Source of the DNA: an uncultured Bacteroides sp.
Lineage (GTDB): Bacteria > Bacteroidota > Bacteroidia > Bacteroidales > Bacteroidaceae
Assembly (NCBI RefSeq): GCF_910578895.1
Contig: NZ_CAJTSC010000004.1
Coordinates: forward strand, 11,481-56,335
Direction: 5' to 3'
Length of the DNA stretch: 44,855 nucleotides
Shown here: positions 16,478-22,943 of the stretch, piece by piece
Layout of the letters: the number at the start of each line of letters is the position of its first letter
Position numbering within the stretch: the stretch's first letter is position 1
Notes under the pieces: model-generated
The model's database searches: none
What the model was told of the DNA's origin: nothing
What the model saw: the letters and a program-made list of their open reading frames with translations, nothing else
Made by a program: the position numbers and the translations under genes

Positions 16478-16978
16478 ATGAGTAATCTAAAAACTTACTT
16501 CAAGAAAAGTGTGTCCGTAGGTAAGAAAAGTTCTGCCTATATAAGAGCTATACCCGTTCTTGCAAAAGCACTATATCATGCAATGGTGGGTAATGGAAAT
16601 TATGAGGTATCATTTATCAAAATAGGACGAAAATGGTACTGTAATGTTCCGGGTTTTCCCAAAGAACTATTTGAACATACGCTCATGGTTGGTGGTGCAT
16701 CCAACTATCTTGAATATTACTCCCGTGGAGAAAATGAGATTGTGGCTACTATCAGAATTGCTAAAGAATGGGAAGATAAGTTTTATTGCGGAGTTAGATT
16801 ATATAAGGTAAGTTCCACTTTAACGGGTGGTGCTTTCTATAAAGACCCAAGCGGAAATTTTGGTGAAGAACTTTGGCTTTGTCCCGTTACTCTATTCTTA
16901 TTGGGCAAATACCCGAAACTAATCTTTATCTATAAGATTAACAAAAACTACCTGCATTGTCCCATCTGTATTGAGTGA
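16478..16978 (+). CDS. uncharacterised protein (DUF6717-like at most)
   Basis: This 166-residue protein is preceded by a consensus promoter and an AT-rich leader. Its middle is beta-rich with repeated Trp/Tyr residues (SFIKIGRKWYCNVPGFPKELFEHTLMVGGASNYLEYY), and it ends in a segment with two Cys (HCPICIE). No signal peptide or transmembrane helix is seen apart from a mildly hydrophobic stretch near residue 140. I vaguely associate the W-Y-x-x-x-P-G-F-P pattern with an uncharacterised Bacteroidetes family, but cannot name a function. It is a single-gene unit. Confidence 0.75.
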   Translation: MSNLKTYFKKSVSVGKKSSAYIRAIPVLAKALYHAMVGNGNYEVSFIKIGRKWYCNVPGFPKELFEHTLMVGGASNYLEYYSRGENEIVATIRIAKEWEDKFYCGVRLYKVSSTLTGGAFYKDPSGNFGEELWLCPVTLFLLGKYPKLIFIYKINKNYLHCPICIE

Positions 16979-17027
16979 TTGGGCAAATTTATCCTCACAG
17001 ATACCGCTATAATTGCAAATGAATCAT

Positions 17028-17035
17028 TAATTTTG
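17028..17035 (+). promoter_or_regulatory. -7 element before the gene at 17065
   Basis: TAATTTTG matches TAnnTTTG, 30 bp upstream of the ATG. The nearest TTG (17013-17015) is too close for a standard -33 element, so the call is moderate. Confidence 0.5.
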
Positions 17036-17064
17036 TGGTCTAATTAACTAAAAACACAATAGAT

Positions 17065-17343
17065 ATGGAAGATATGTTCTCTTTAGGAAGTGTTATATTA
17101 TGGAATAATATACAGTGTGGTAATGATGGTGCTACAGATGGAGAGGTTGCAGAATTATTTGTTTCAAAAGTTTTAGGCTCTGTTGTTCTGAAATTGAAAT
17201 ACGAAGATATTGTCTATGCTGTATCAAATGATGATATACATCCTATTATTTTCACCGCAAATACGTTAAAAGGGAAAAAATATTTTATCTACGAAAATTT
17301 TAGGATTCTGAAACGCAATATAGAAGCAATAAAATCAGAGTAA
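17065..17343 (+). CDS. small uncharacterised protein
   Basis: This 92-residue acidic soluble protein has a fold suggested by short strands (SVILWNNIQCGNDG; SVVLKLKYEDIVYAVSNDDIHPIIFT) and a basic C-terminal end. It is preceded by a TAATTTTG -7 element and followed by a GNRA-loop terminator 23 bp downstream, so it is a complete small transcription unit. I do not recognise a family or partner. Confidence 0.7.
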   Translation: MEDMFSLGSVILWNNIQCGNDGATDGEVAELFVSKVLGSVVLKLKYEDIVYAVSNDDIHPIIFTANTLKGKKYFIYENFRILKRNIEAIKSE

Positions 17344-17365
17344 TCTTATCCATATATTAAAATCA

Positions 17366-17394
17366 GAGTTTACGGAAACGTGAACTCTTTTTTT
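17366..17394 (+). terminator. terminator with GAAA loop
   Basis: GAGTTTACG (17366-17374) pairs with CGTGAACTC (17379-17387) around a GAAA tetraloop, followed by TTTTTTT. Confidence 0.92.
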
Positions 17395-17506
17395 ATGCCT
17401 ACTATGAAGATTAGATACTTCTTTCATTCATTACTTAGTTAGGCTACAAACCTATATACCTTATAACCTCTAATAGGACTGAATTTTTCAATCGGCAGAA
17501 TCTACG

Positions 17507-17559
17507 GGTACTTTTTTGGGGAAGAAATCTTCTTATAGTCCCCGTTCAAAAAAAGTACC
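17507..17559. repeat. 53-bp imperfect palindrome
   Basis: An 11-bp outer stem (GGTACTTTTTT at 17507-17517 with AAAAAAGTACC at 17549-17559) is followed on one side by a 5-nt bulge, then an inner GGGG/CCCC stem (17518-17521/17540-17543). The loop can form a further GAAG/CTTC pairing. It lies in a gene-free stretch and is not followed by a T-run. It could be a replication or transfer origin structure. Confidence 0.65.
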
Positions 17560-17681
17560 TGCTCATGCTATTACGAAGAAAAGAAACTGATACTTCCCTA
17601 ATTACTTACTAAGGATATGCTTTAAAACACTTAGAACTGCATTTATCAGCGTTTTATCTTTAGCTATTCAAAACCTTTCGC

Positions 17682-17689
17682 TAACTTTG
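17682..17689 (+). promoter_or_regulatory. -7 element of the putative structured RNA
   Basis: TAACTTTG matches TAnnTTTG. No gene starts within 400 bp downstream; transcription from here would begin at about 17696, exactly where a 5' hairpin starts. A clear TTG -33 is not evident. Confidence 0.6.
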
Positions 17690-17695
17690 CAACAA

Positions 17696-18022
17696 TTTCA
17701 GAGGTCTTAATGCGTTAAGGCACTGAAAGGACATATTTAACGAAAAGGTGTTATTGAGATTATCTTCTTTTTCTCAAATTCTCGCAAAGTTTGAAATGGA
17801 ACGAAGATGATAGCAATAGCACCCCACCATTTGATATATACCTACCTTATATTCTGTAAGGCTTTAGATATTGTCAAAATTGGTGTGGGTAGCTATTGTT
17901 TTATCCGTTCCATAGGCAATGCGAGAAGCCAGAGAAAAAGGGTAAAGCAGATATAGTTCCCACACCTTATTTTTTATCCGCTTTCTTCGGGGAATTAGAA
18001 AGCATATCCGACAAAAGATATG
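17696..18022 (+). ncRNA. putative structured non-coding RNA with long rod-shaped hairpin
   Basis: Starting at the predicted transcription start is a 5' hairpin (17696-17728): TTTCAG/CTGAAA, then CTTAA/TTAAG with a TGCG loop. A long rod follows (17767-17940) made of serial helices: CTTTTTCTC/GAGAAAAAG, TTCTCGC/GCGAGAA, ATGGAACG/CGTTCCAT, CAATAGC/GCTATTG and ACCC+CACCA/TGGTG+GGGT, then TTTGA/TCAAA and an apical CCTTA/TAAGG. Internal loops are nearly symmetric. The 3' side contains ATAGTTCCCACACC (17953-17966), which can pair instead with 17882-17896, and two more hairpins (17980-18003 and 18003-18022). No open frame of note is present. It lies directly before the nuclease gene and could be a leader of that gene, a free RNA or a DNA-level origin structure. 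Confidence 0.55.
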
Positions 18023-18113
18023 ACATATATTATTGTCTTTCTCATTTTAATTGTCATTTGGAAGGCAGTTGAAGAACAGTAACTACATAATAACCTCAAT
18101 ACTTAATTCTACT

Positions 18114-19505
18114 ATGGCGGAAGTTTCAGACATACTCAAAATAGGTAAAGATAAATACTTAGAAAATAATCTTGAACAAAAATGTGGAAATCCTTTTACA
18201 GAATGGATTCCTTATGATATTATCCATTTCCGGTGTTATGTCGAAAATGGAATCAAAAAATATGAAATTTATGGTGAGGTCATATATAACAGTCTAAAAA
18301 TGCTTTATATTAGACCTTGGAGATACTTAATAAGCCAAGAGGATGGAGAATTTGCTATAAAATACGGTATAGAATCATATTTTATATGGCGTAATTTTTG
18401 GGTATCTAACTATCTTGAATATCAAGGGTCTGACTATCGAATACATCATGATTCCAATTATGATTGTTCTAATTATGATGATAGAATTAAAGAATGCGAT
18501 GATGATATTGCTGAATTTTGGAAAGATTTTAATAAGGACTTAAACCGTGAATTTAAAAAACTTGAAGAAAAGCATAGAAATAATGAAGATATGTTTTTCT
18601 ATACAGAGGTACGGTTAATGGAACAAAATTGTTCGTGGATGATTGATTGTGCTTGTGACGATTTTAGACAGCAGCAGAGAAAAGAGGAAGAAGAAAAAAA
18701 AAGAAACCAAGAAGAAAGAGAAAAGAAACTTGAAGCCGAAAGACAAGAAGCCGAAGCACGTAAAGAGAAATTTAGATTCAACCAAAGGAACAAGCATCCA
18801 CTTGATTCTACTATATCCTTTCGTGCATCTGACCATCTTTATATAGTAAATGGAGTTTGTTTAGAATCTGTAACAACCTTTGTTAGTAGCTGTTTCCCGA
18901 AATTTAATACAGAGCTTCATGCAAAACAGAAAGCTGGAGCATTAGGAATATCCGTTCAAGAAGTAATAGAAATGTGGGAACGCAAAGGAAAAGAAAGCAG
19001 GGATTTGGGTACTGCAATGCACAAAAAAATAGAGAATTATTATCAAGGTATTGATTCTGCAAATGATGATGCTTTTAATTTGTTTAGAATATTTGCGAAC
19101 AACATTAAATTAGTGCCATATCGTACTGAATGGGCTGTATATGATTGGGAGTACAAACTTGCAGGGACTATTGATTTCGTAGATTATCAGAATGGAGAAT
19201 ATACAGTTTATGATTGGAAACGAAGCGATAAAATCATAGCTAATGGTATGCCTATAAAAACAAATAAATATGGAGAAAAAGGGAATTATCCTTTAGAGCA
19301 TATAGATAACTCACCTTATTATCATTATGCGTTACAGCTAAGTCTATACAAATTCATTTTAGAGAGAAATTATGGTATTAAAATAGATAAATTAAGATTG
19401 GGTATCTTCCATCCTACATACAACAAACCATATCTTTTGGAAGTTCCATATCTTGAAAATGAAATTAATACTATTTTTAATTTGCGTTCAGAAGTTATAT
19501 TTTAA
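18114..19505 (+). CDS. PD-(D/E)XK (RecB-like) nuclease with N-terminal domain and coiled coil
   Basis: This 463-residue protein is taken from the ATG at 18114; a TTG at 18051 would extend it by 21 residues. The C-terminal third has the RecB/Cas4-like nuclease motifs in order: GTAMH (His about 303), GTIDFV (Asp about 354), DWK (367-369) and QLSLY (408-412). The N-terminal 165 residues are aromatic-rich and unassigned (ESYFIWRNFWVSNYLEY). A very charged coiled coil of Glu/Lys/Arg (about 190-250) joins the two. It probably degrades or trims DNA in recombination, replication or defence. The position right after the structured non-coding region is notable. It is followed by the lipoprotein operon after a 10-bp gap. 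Confidence 0.85.
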   Translation: MAEVSDILKIGKDKYLENNLEQKCGNPFTEWIPYDIIHFRCYVENGIKKYEIYGEVIYNSLKMLYIRPWRYLISQEDGEFAIKYGIESYFIWRNFWVSNYLEYQGSDYRIHHDSNYDCSNYDDRIKECDDDIAEFWKDFNKDLNREFKKLEEKHRNNEDMFFYTEVRLMEQNCSWMIDCACDDFRQQQRKEEEEKKRNQEEREKKLEAERQEAEARKEKFRFNQRNKHPLDSTISFRASDHLYIVNGVCLESVTTFVSSCFPKFNTELHAKQKAGALGISVQEVIEMWERKGKESRDLGTAMHKKIENYYQGIDSANDDAFNLFRIFANNIKLVPYRTEWAVYDWEYKLAGTIDFVDYQNGEYTVYDWKRSDKIIANGMPIKTNKYGEKGNYPLEHIDNSPYYHYALQLSLYKFILERNYGIKIDKLRLGIFHPTYNKPYLLEVPYLENEINTIFNLRSEVIF

Positions 19506-19515
19506 TTATAGAGTT

Positions 19516-20382
19516 ATGTCGAAAATATTCTATATTATAACATTAGCTATATTACTTATATCTTGTAATTCTAATAATGGTAAGACAAAACAAGTTTCTA
19601 CCATAGACAGCACTTTACAAGTAAGTGTTGATTCTATCCTGCAAAACAAGCTATCCGAACTTAATGCTACGGTAGGGCAAGTTATTATAATGGAAGTGCA
19701 GACGGGAGAAATCAAGGCTTCTGTTGGTTCTGATTCTATTCTGCAAGAATCGGGATTAGTGCGTACCGCTTCACTTTTGGCAGCATTGAAAACAAAGGCA
19801 GTCAAACTATCCGATACGATAGACGTTGCAGATGGAGTTTTAACTATTGGAAAAGATACATTGTGCGACCATAATTGGCATAGAGGTGAATATGGAAAAA
19901 TCACAGTAGAACAAGGGTTTGCTTTCTCATCCAATATCACCAATTACAAAGTAGTAAGAAAGGCATTTGATAATGAACGAGCCTTTTCAGAAGCACTTGC
20001 AAAGTATGGTTATCAAGTGAAAGACACAAGTCTTGTTTATAATCCTTTGGGATATGGCATACTCACCACTCCATTACAGAACTTGACTTTCATTAATAAC
20101 ATAGCTAAAAGTAACACTACCATAAAAGAAGCATTGGCATATTCTGTTTCTGATGGATTAGCTAAGCCTGCCCAATCAGATAAAGTTAAAGTAGCTGGAA
20201 CAACGGGAACAATTCAACTTCCGAACGGTGAATATGCCGTAGAATTTTGCGGTTACTTCCCTGCCGATAATCCGAAATACAGTGTTATCGTTACCATTAA
20301 TAAGACAGAATTACCTGCAAGCGGTGGACTGATGGCAGGTGATGTTTTTAGGCAGATTGTTGATATTATGAATGAAAGATAA
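19516..20382 (+). CDS. penicillin-binding transpeptidase-like lipoprotein, catalytic residues lost
   Basis: This 288-residue protein starts at the ATG at 19516 with a lipoprotein signal (ILLISC, Cys about 17). The sequence follows the transpeptidase fold: IMEVQTGEIKAS resembles the first strand of class B/A PBPs, SSN at about 138-140 fits the SxN motif, and GTTGT at about 228-232 fits K-T-G-T. The SxxK motif expected after residue 80 reads ESGLVRTASLL, so the nucleophile Ser and its Lys are absent, and the KTGT Lys is Thr. It is therefore probably not a transpeptidase but may bind peptidoglycan or antagonise one. It overlaps the next gene by 1 bp. Unusual cargo for an integrative element. Confidence 0.78.
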   Translation: MSKIFYIITLAILLISCNSNNGKTKQVSTIDSTLQVSVDSILQNKLSELNATVGQVIIMEVQTGEIKASVGSDSILQESGLVRTASLLAALKTKAVKLSDTIDVADGVLTIGKDTLCDHNWHRGEYGKITVEQGFAFSSNITNYKVVRKAFDNERAFSEALAKYGYQVKDTSLVYNPLGYGILTTPLQNLTFINNIAKSNTTIKEALAYSVSDGLAKPAQSDKVKVAGTTGTIQLPNGEYAVEFCGYFPADNPKYSVIVTINKTELPASGGLMAGDVFRQIVDIMNER

Positions 20383-21017
20383 TGAGAAGATTGCTATTTA
20401 TCATTATTGGGCTACTTAGTTTAGCGGCTTGCAAAACAAACAAAACATCTGTTCCGCAAGAATTTGAGTGCTTTAATCAGCCACATATTTACATAAAGTA
20501 TAAGCAACCGATAAACGGATATACGGTAAAAGTAATGTGGCTGCAAAATGGTGAAGTAGGTAATGCTCCATTCTGTTTAGAGAAACAAGGAGTACAATAC
20601 TACTACTTTGCGGAGAAATGGACTGATAAGATTCTGTATGATAAAGATAACACATATCCGAACAACACTGTTATAGAATTGGACTATACAGCCAAATTAG
20701 AGAGCGAAGAATACCTTTCGGATGATTCTCCTTTCTTCTTTTCTGATGTTGATTTTGATGGAGAAGATGAGTTTATTATCAACCGCTATAAAAGTGGTTC
20801 AAGAGAATCAAATGCCTATGATGTGTACGATATTAGCCCATACGGTTACTTTATACGGAAAGCAGAAGCACCATTTACAGAATTAGAAAACGGACAATGT
20901 GAGTTTGATTCAAAGAACAAGACCATTACTGTTTATGGCTCTAATGGATGGAACAATACTATCAATAATACCTATCAACTAAAAGGAGATAAAGTTGAAT
21001 TAGTACAATCAGAATAA
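20382..21017 (+). CDS. lipoprotein with acidic repeat-like motif
   Basis: This 211-residue lipoprotein has the signal LLSLAAC (Cys about 17). A FFFSDVDFDGEDEFIINRYKSG segment near residue 120 has an Asp-rich loop reminiscent of XAC2610/FG-GAP-like calcium-loop proteins. The start codon overlaps the last base of the preceding stop, indicating tight operon coupling with the PBP-like protein. It is likely periplasmic or surface exposed. Function unknown. Confidence 0.8.
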   Translation: MRRLLFIIIGLLSLAACKTNKTSVPQEFECFNQPHIYIKYKQPINGYTVKVMWLQNGEVGNAPFCLEKQGVQYYYFAEKWTDKILYDKDNTYPNNTVIELDYTAKLESEEYLSDDSPFFFSDVDFDGEDEFIINRYKSGSRESNAYDVYDISPYGYFIRKAEAPFTELENGQCEFDSKNKTITVYGSNGWNNTINNTYQLKGDKVELVQSE

Positions 21018-21038
21018 TTATTTAAAAATCAAATAGAA

Positions 21039-21506
21039 ATGAAAATATTTAGATTAGTTGGAATGGTTTTATTAGCCTTGTGCGTGAATTTCACTTCTTG
21101 CAGTGATGACAATGAAGAAGACCCCAATGTGTATTATGCTTATGGCATCTATTTAGGAGATTTATCAACTAATACGGACTATATTGAAACAGAACTTAGG
21201 ATAAATGAAGTGGAGCAAAGTATAAAGTTCAGACCATCATATAGTTCTTCGGGATTGGATGGCGGTGCTTATGTTACAGAATTTCATCCATTCACGGAGG
21301 AGCAATATTTCTATATAATAAACCGCTGTGATATTTATGTAAATGAAGAGATAACTAAAGAGAATCTGATTGAAAAGTTTCCCGAACTTCCGCATGAATT
21401 TAATTTCTTATGGCAGTGCTTAGGTGAATATGAATATATTGCATATTATCCAGTAGATTCTCCTGATGGAGTTCTCAACGTATTTGTCTATAACAAAAAC
21501 AATTAA
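21039..21506 (+). CDS. small lipoprotein
   Basis: This 155-residue protein has a lipoprotein signal (LLALCVNFTSC followed by SDDNEEDP) and an acidic, aromatic mature part (YYAYGIYLGDLSTNTDY; FLWQCLGEYEYIAYYP). Third and last gene of the lipoprotein operon, 21 bp after the second and followed by a terminator. No family recognised. Confidence 0.78.
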   Translation: MKIFRLVGMVLLALCVNFTSCSDDNEEDPNVYYAYGIYLGDLSTNTDYIETELRINEVEQSIKFRPSYSSSGLDGGAYVTEFHPFTEEQYFYIINRCDIYVNEEITKENLIEKFPELPHEFNFLWQCLGEYEYIAYYPVDSPDGVLNVFVYNKNN

Positions 21507-21541
21507 GAGATTGCAATAGTATTCTTCGTAAACCTATACGC

Positions 21542-21582
21542 AAAAAGCCAACCTACCCAATTACGGATAAGTTGGCTTTTTC
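21542..21582 (+). terminator. terminator of the lipoprotein operon
   Basis: AAAAAGCCAAC (21542-21552) pairs with GTTGGCTTTTT (21571-21581), an 11-bp stem ending in a T-run; the A-tract and T-tract make it potentially bidirectional. Confidence 0.92.
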
Positions 21583-21890
21583 AGTTCTGAACAAATATCT
21601 ATTAACCATAAACTATGTGTTATACAACTCTATTCAGAGTTACAGAGAATACCAAGTAATTGAAGCGTATTTCCAGCAGACAGATTTTTGAGAAAAACGG
21701 CTTTACATACCCGTTGCTGATTTAGCTACCGCTATTCTATTATATAATGGAATACAGTATATGAATGTTTTTTGAGTTAGCAGAAAAGCTACTCTATACT
21801 ATTATATACTATATCATTAGATAGATAAAAAACTGATAGTCAAAAGCAAAACTATAAGAAAGAATCATTGCATAACAGCGTAATATTGAC
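21583..21890. other. AT-rich gap before the right end
   Basis: No gene is seen in these 308 bp. A near-perfect 22-bp palindrome (TATTCTATTATATAATGGAATA, 1 mismatch pair) lies around 21732-21753 and a TTAGC/GCTA hairpin around 21777. It probably holds regulatory or origin sequence. Confidence 0.45.
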
Positions 21891-21898
21891 TAACTTTG
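21868..21898 (+). promoter_or_regulatory. promoter reading toward the right-end tRNA-like gene
   Basis: TTG at 21868-21870, a 20-bp spacer and TAACTTTG at 21891-21898 match the consensus. The next thing downstream is the arm-site repeat and the tRNA-like sequence; no protein starts before 22266. Confidence 0.75.
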
Positions 21899-21956
21899 TG
21901 GTGCAGTTTGAAGCTGCAAAGAGATTATTAATTTATTGTTGAATCTATCTTGTTTA

Positions 21957-21979
21957 CGTGTAAACCAACATGTAAACCG
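21957..21979. repeat. right-end GTAAACC direct repeats (putative integrase arm sites)
   Basis: GTAAACC at 21960-21966 and 21972-21978 has the same 12-bp spacing as at the left end, and an inverted GTTTAC precedes it at 21952-21957. Confidence 0.65.
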
Positions 21980-22012
21980 CAACTTGAAAGGACTTCTTCT
22001 AATAAGATATAA

Positions 22013-22107
22013 ACGGAAGTAGCTCAGTTGGTTGCCTTTAATCCTACGGATTAAAGGACATTAGCCTTCCAAGCTGAGGGTCGCGGGTTTGAGCCCCGTC
22101 TTCCGCT
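22013..22107 (+). pseudogene. tRNA-Gly-like gene with hairpin replacing the D-arm
   Basis: From 22014 to 22030 the sequence equals the 5' end of tRNA-Gly, and from 22059 on it equals the 3' part (TCC anticodon arm, T arm, acceptor). Between them, the six bases ATAGAG of the real D-arm are replaced by 28 bases, including a perfect hairpin: CCTTTAATCC (22035-22044), TAC loop, GGATTAAAGG (22048-22057). The D-stem partner GAGC is lost and the first acceptor base is A rather than G, so it should not make a normal tRNA. A promoter upstream and terminator downstream imply that it may be transcribed. Confidence 0.8.
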
Positions 22108-22111
22108 CTTA
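22059..22111 (+). repeat. attR: 53-bp attachment repeat (right copy)
   Basis: Identical to 8119-8171. It is probably the original chromosomal 3' end of tRNA-Gly, followed by the native terminator of the tRNA unit. Confidence 0.92.
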
Positions 22112-22116
22112 GAAAG

Positions 22117-22148
22117 AAGGTGCATCGTAATAACGATGCACCTTTTTT
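22117..22148 (+). terminator. strong terminator, probably the original tRNA-unit terminator
   Basis: AAGGTGCATCGT (22117-22128) pairs perfectly with ACGATGCACCTT (22133-22144) with an AATA loop, followed by TTTT. Confidence 0.95.
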
Positions 22149-22213
22149 ACTTATTATCACCGATACAAATCTGCTGCTTCTCTTCAAGAATATCAATAAT
22201 TACCTAATCAAAC

Positions 22214-22244
22214 TTGCAAGTACGGAAATAAGTACACACCTTTG
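22214..22244 (+). promoter_or_regulatory. toxin-antitoxin promoter with AAGTAC repeats
   Basis: TTG at 22214-22216, a 20-bp spacer and CACCTTTG at 22237-22244 (one or two mismatches from TAnnTTTG). Two AAGTAC direct repeats (22218-22223 and 22230-22235) lie between them. These could be the operator for Phd/YefM autoregulation. Confidence 0.6.
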
Positions 22245-22265
22245 TAGTAAACAGAAGAAGAAATT

Positions 22266-22556
22266 ATGAGAACAGCTAATTATACCGATCTAAGAGCGAA
22301 TCTTAAAGGCTACATTGATTCAGTGATTGATGACTATGATACTGTAATCGTCGACCGTGGCAATGGCAAAGGAGTAGTGATGATTTCCCTTGATGAATAC
22401 AATTCATTGAAAGAGACCGAATATATAATGTTCTCACCTGCAACGATGGAGACTATACGCCAAGGCGAGGAGGATATAAAGAATGGCAATTATATAGCAC
22501 AGAAAGATGGAGAAAGCATAGAAGACTTTTTAAAGCGAGCATCATGTACAGAATAA
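22266..22556 (+). CDS. Phd/YefM family antitoxin
   Basis: This 96-residue protein has the Phd/YefM N-terminal fold (NYTDLRANLKGYIDSVIDDYDTVIVDRGNGKGVVMISLDEYNSLKET), which both binds operator DNA and dimerises. The C-terminal part (about 60-96) is the flexible toxin-wrapping tail. It overlaps the toxin gene start by 13 bp, a usual arrangement for yefM-yoeB. Since the toxin is broken, the antitoxin may persist as an orphan that neutralises related toxins. Confidence 0.92.
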   Translation: MRTANYTDLRANLKGYIDSVIDDYDTVIVDRGNGKGVVMISLDEYNSLKETEYIMFSPATMETIRQGEEDIKNGNYIAQKDGESIEDFLKRASCTE

Positions 22557-22817
22557 TATTATCTGACCAAGCACGAAAGGAATACCTATACTTCTCACAG
22601 AGTGGCAATAAGATAATTCTGAATAAGATTACAGTTTTGCTGAATGACATTGCAGAACATCTATACCGGAATCGGAAAACCAGAACCACTGAAATATAAA
22701 TTGACCGGTAAATGGTCAAGGAGAACCACCACAGAACATCGTCTTGTCTACTCTGTAAACGATGACAAGATAGAAATACATACACTCTCCATGAAGTATC
22801 ACTACGTTAAGAAGTAA
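22544..22817 (+). pseudogene. YoeB/RelE-type toxin, frameshifted
   Basis: From the ATG at 22544 the frame reads a normal YoeB N-terminus (MYRIILSDQARKEYLYFSQSGNK) for 39 residues, then shifts and stops at 22699. Reading in the +1 frame from 22662 restores YTGIGKPEPLKYKLTGKW, then EHRLVYSV and SMKYHYVKK to the stop at 22817. The change fits a 2-bp loss in a Pro codon at about 22661 (GAACAT C TATACC). The catalytic His and Tyr region is intact in the second frame. Otherwise a complete toxin of about 91 residues is disabled, unless frameshifting or a sequencing error is involved. Confidence 0.9.
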
Positions 22818-22841
22818 ACCGACTCATACATACTATTAATT

Positions 22842-22880
22842 GAAAGGATAGCTATTAAGTCAGGTGTCCTTTCTATTTTA
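22842..22880 (+). terminator. terminator after the toxin remnant
   Basis: GAAAGGA (22842-22848) pairs with TCCTTTC (22867-22873), followed by TATTTTAT. Confidence 0.7.
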
Positions 22881-22891
22881 TACTATACGCG

Positions 22892-22922
22892 TTGCCTAAA
22901 ACAAAAAAAATCATTATTTTTG
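22892..22922 (+). promoter_or_regulatory. promoter of the MntA/HepT-type pair
   Basis: TTG at 22892-22894, a 20-bp spacer and TATTTTTG at 22915-22922. The ATG at 22944 is preceded by GGAAGGAG, an unusually clear Shine-Dalgarno for this genome. Confidence 0.8.
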
Positions 22923-22943
22923 CAATGGAAGGAGATTAACGCA

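Larger units (their letters stand above)
8119..22111. mobile_element. integrative element inserted in tRNA-Gly (about 14 kb)
   Basis: A perfect 53-bp direct repeat at 8119-8171 and 22059-22111 marks the two attachment sites. Everything between is AT-rich compared with the flanking GC-richer genes, begins with a tyrosine integrase immediately inside the left end, and has no housekeeping genes. Cargo includes a helicase-like NTPase, a RecB-like nuclease, a second recombinase, DUF3871 and a lipoprotein operon. I see no relaxase, coupling protein, capsid or plasmid Rep gene, so transfer must rely on a helper or on a function not recognised here. Confidence 0.9.

Noticed and set aside
17696..18022. 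Retron msr-msd
   Set aside because: The hairpin order is superficially similar, but there is no reverse transcriptase gene in or near the element; the following protein is a PD-(D/E)XK nuclease.
18599..18846. Reverse-strand and alternate-frame open frames rich in Ser/Phe/Leu
   Set aside because: They are shadows of the Glu/Lys coiled-coil codons of the nuclease and have no start signals or family features.
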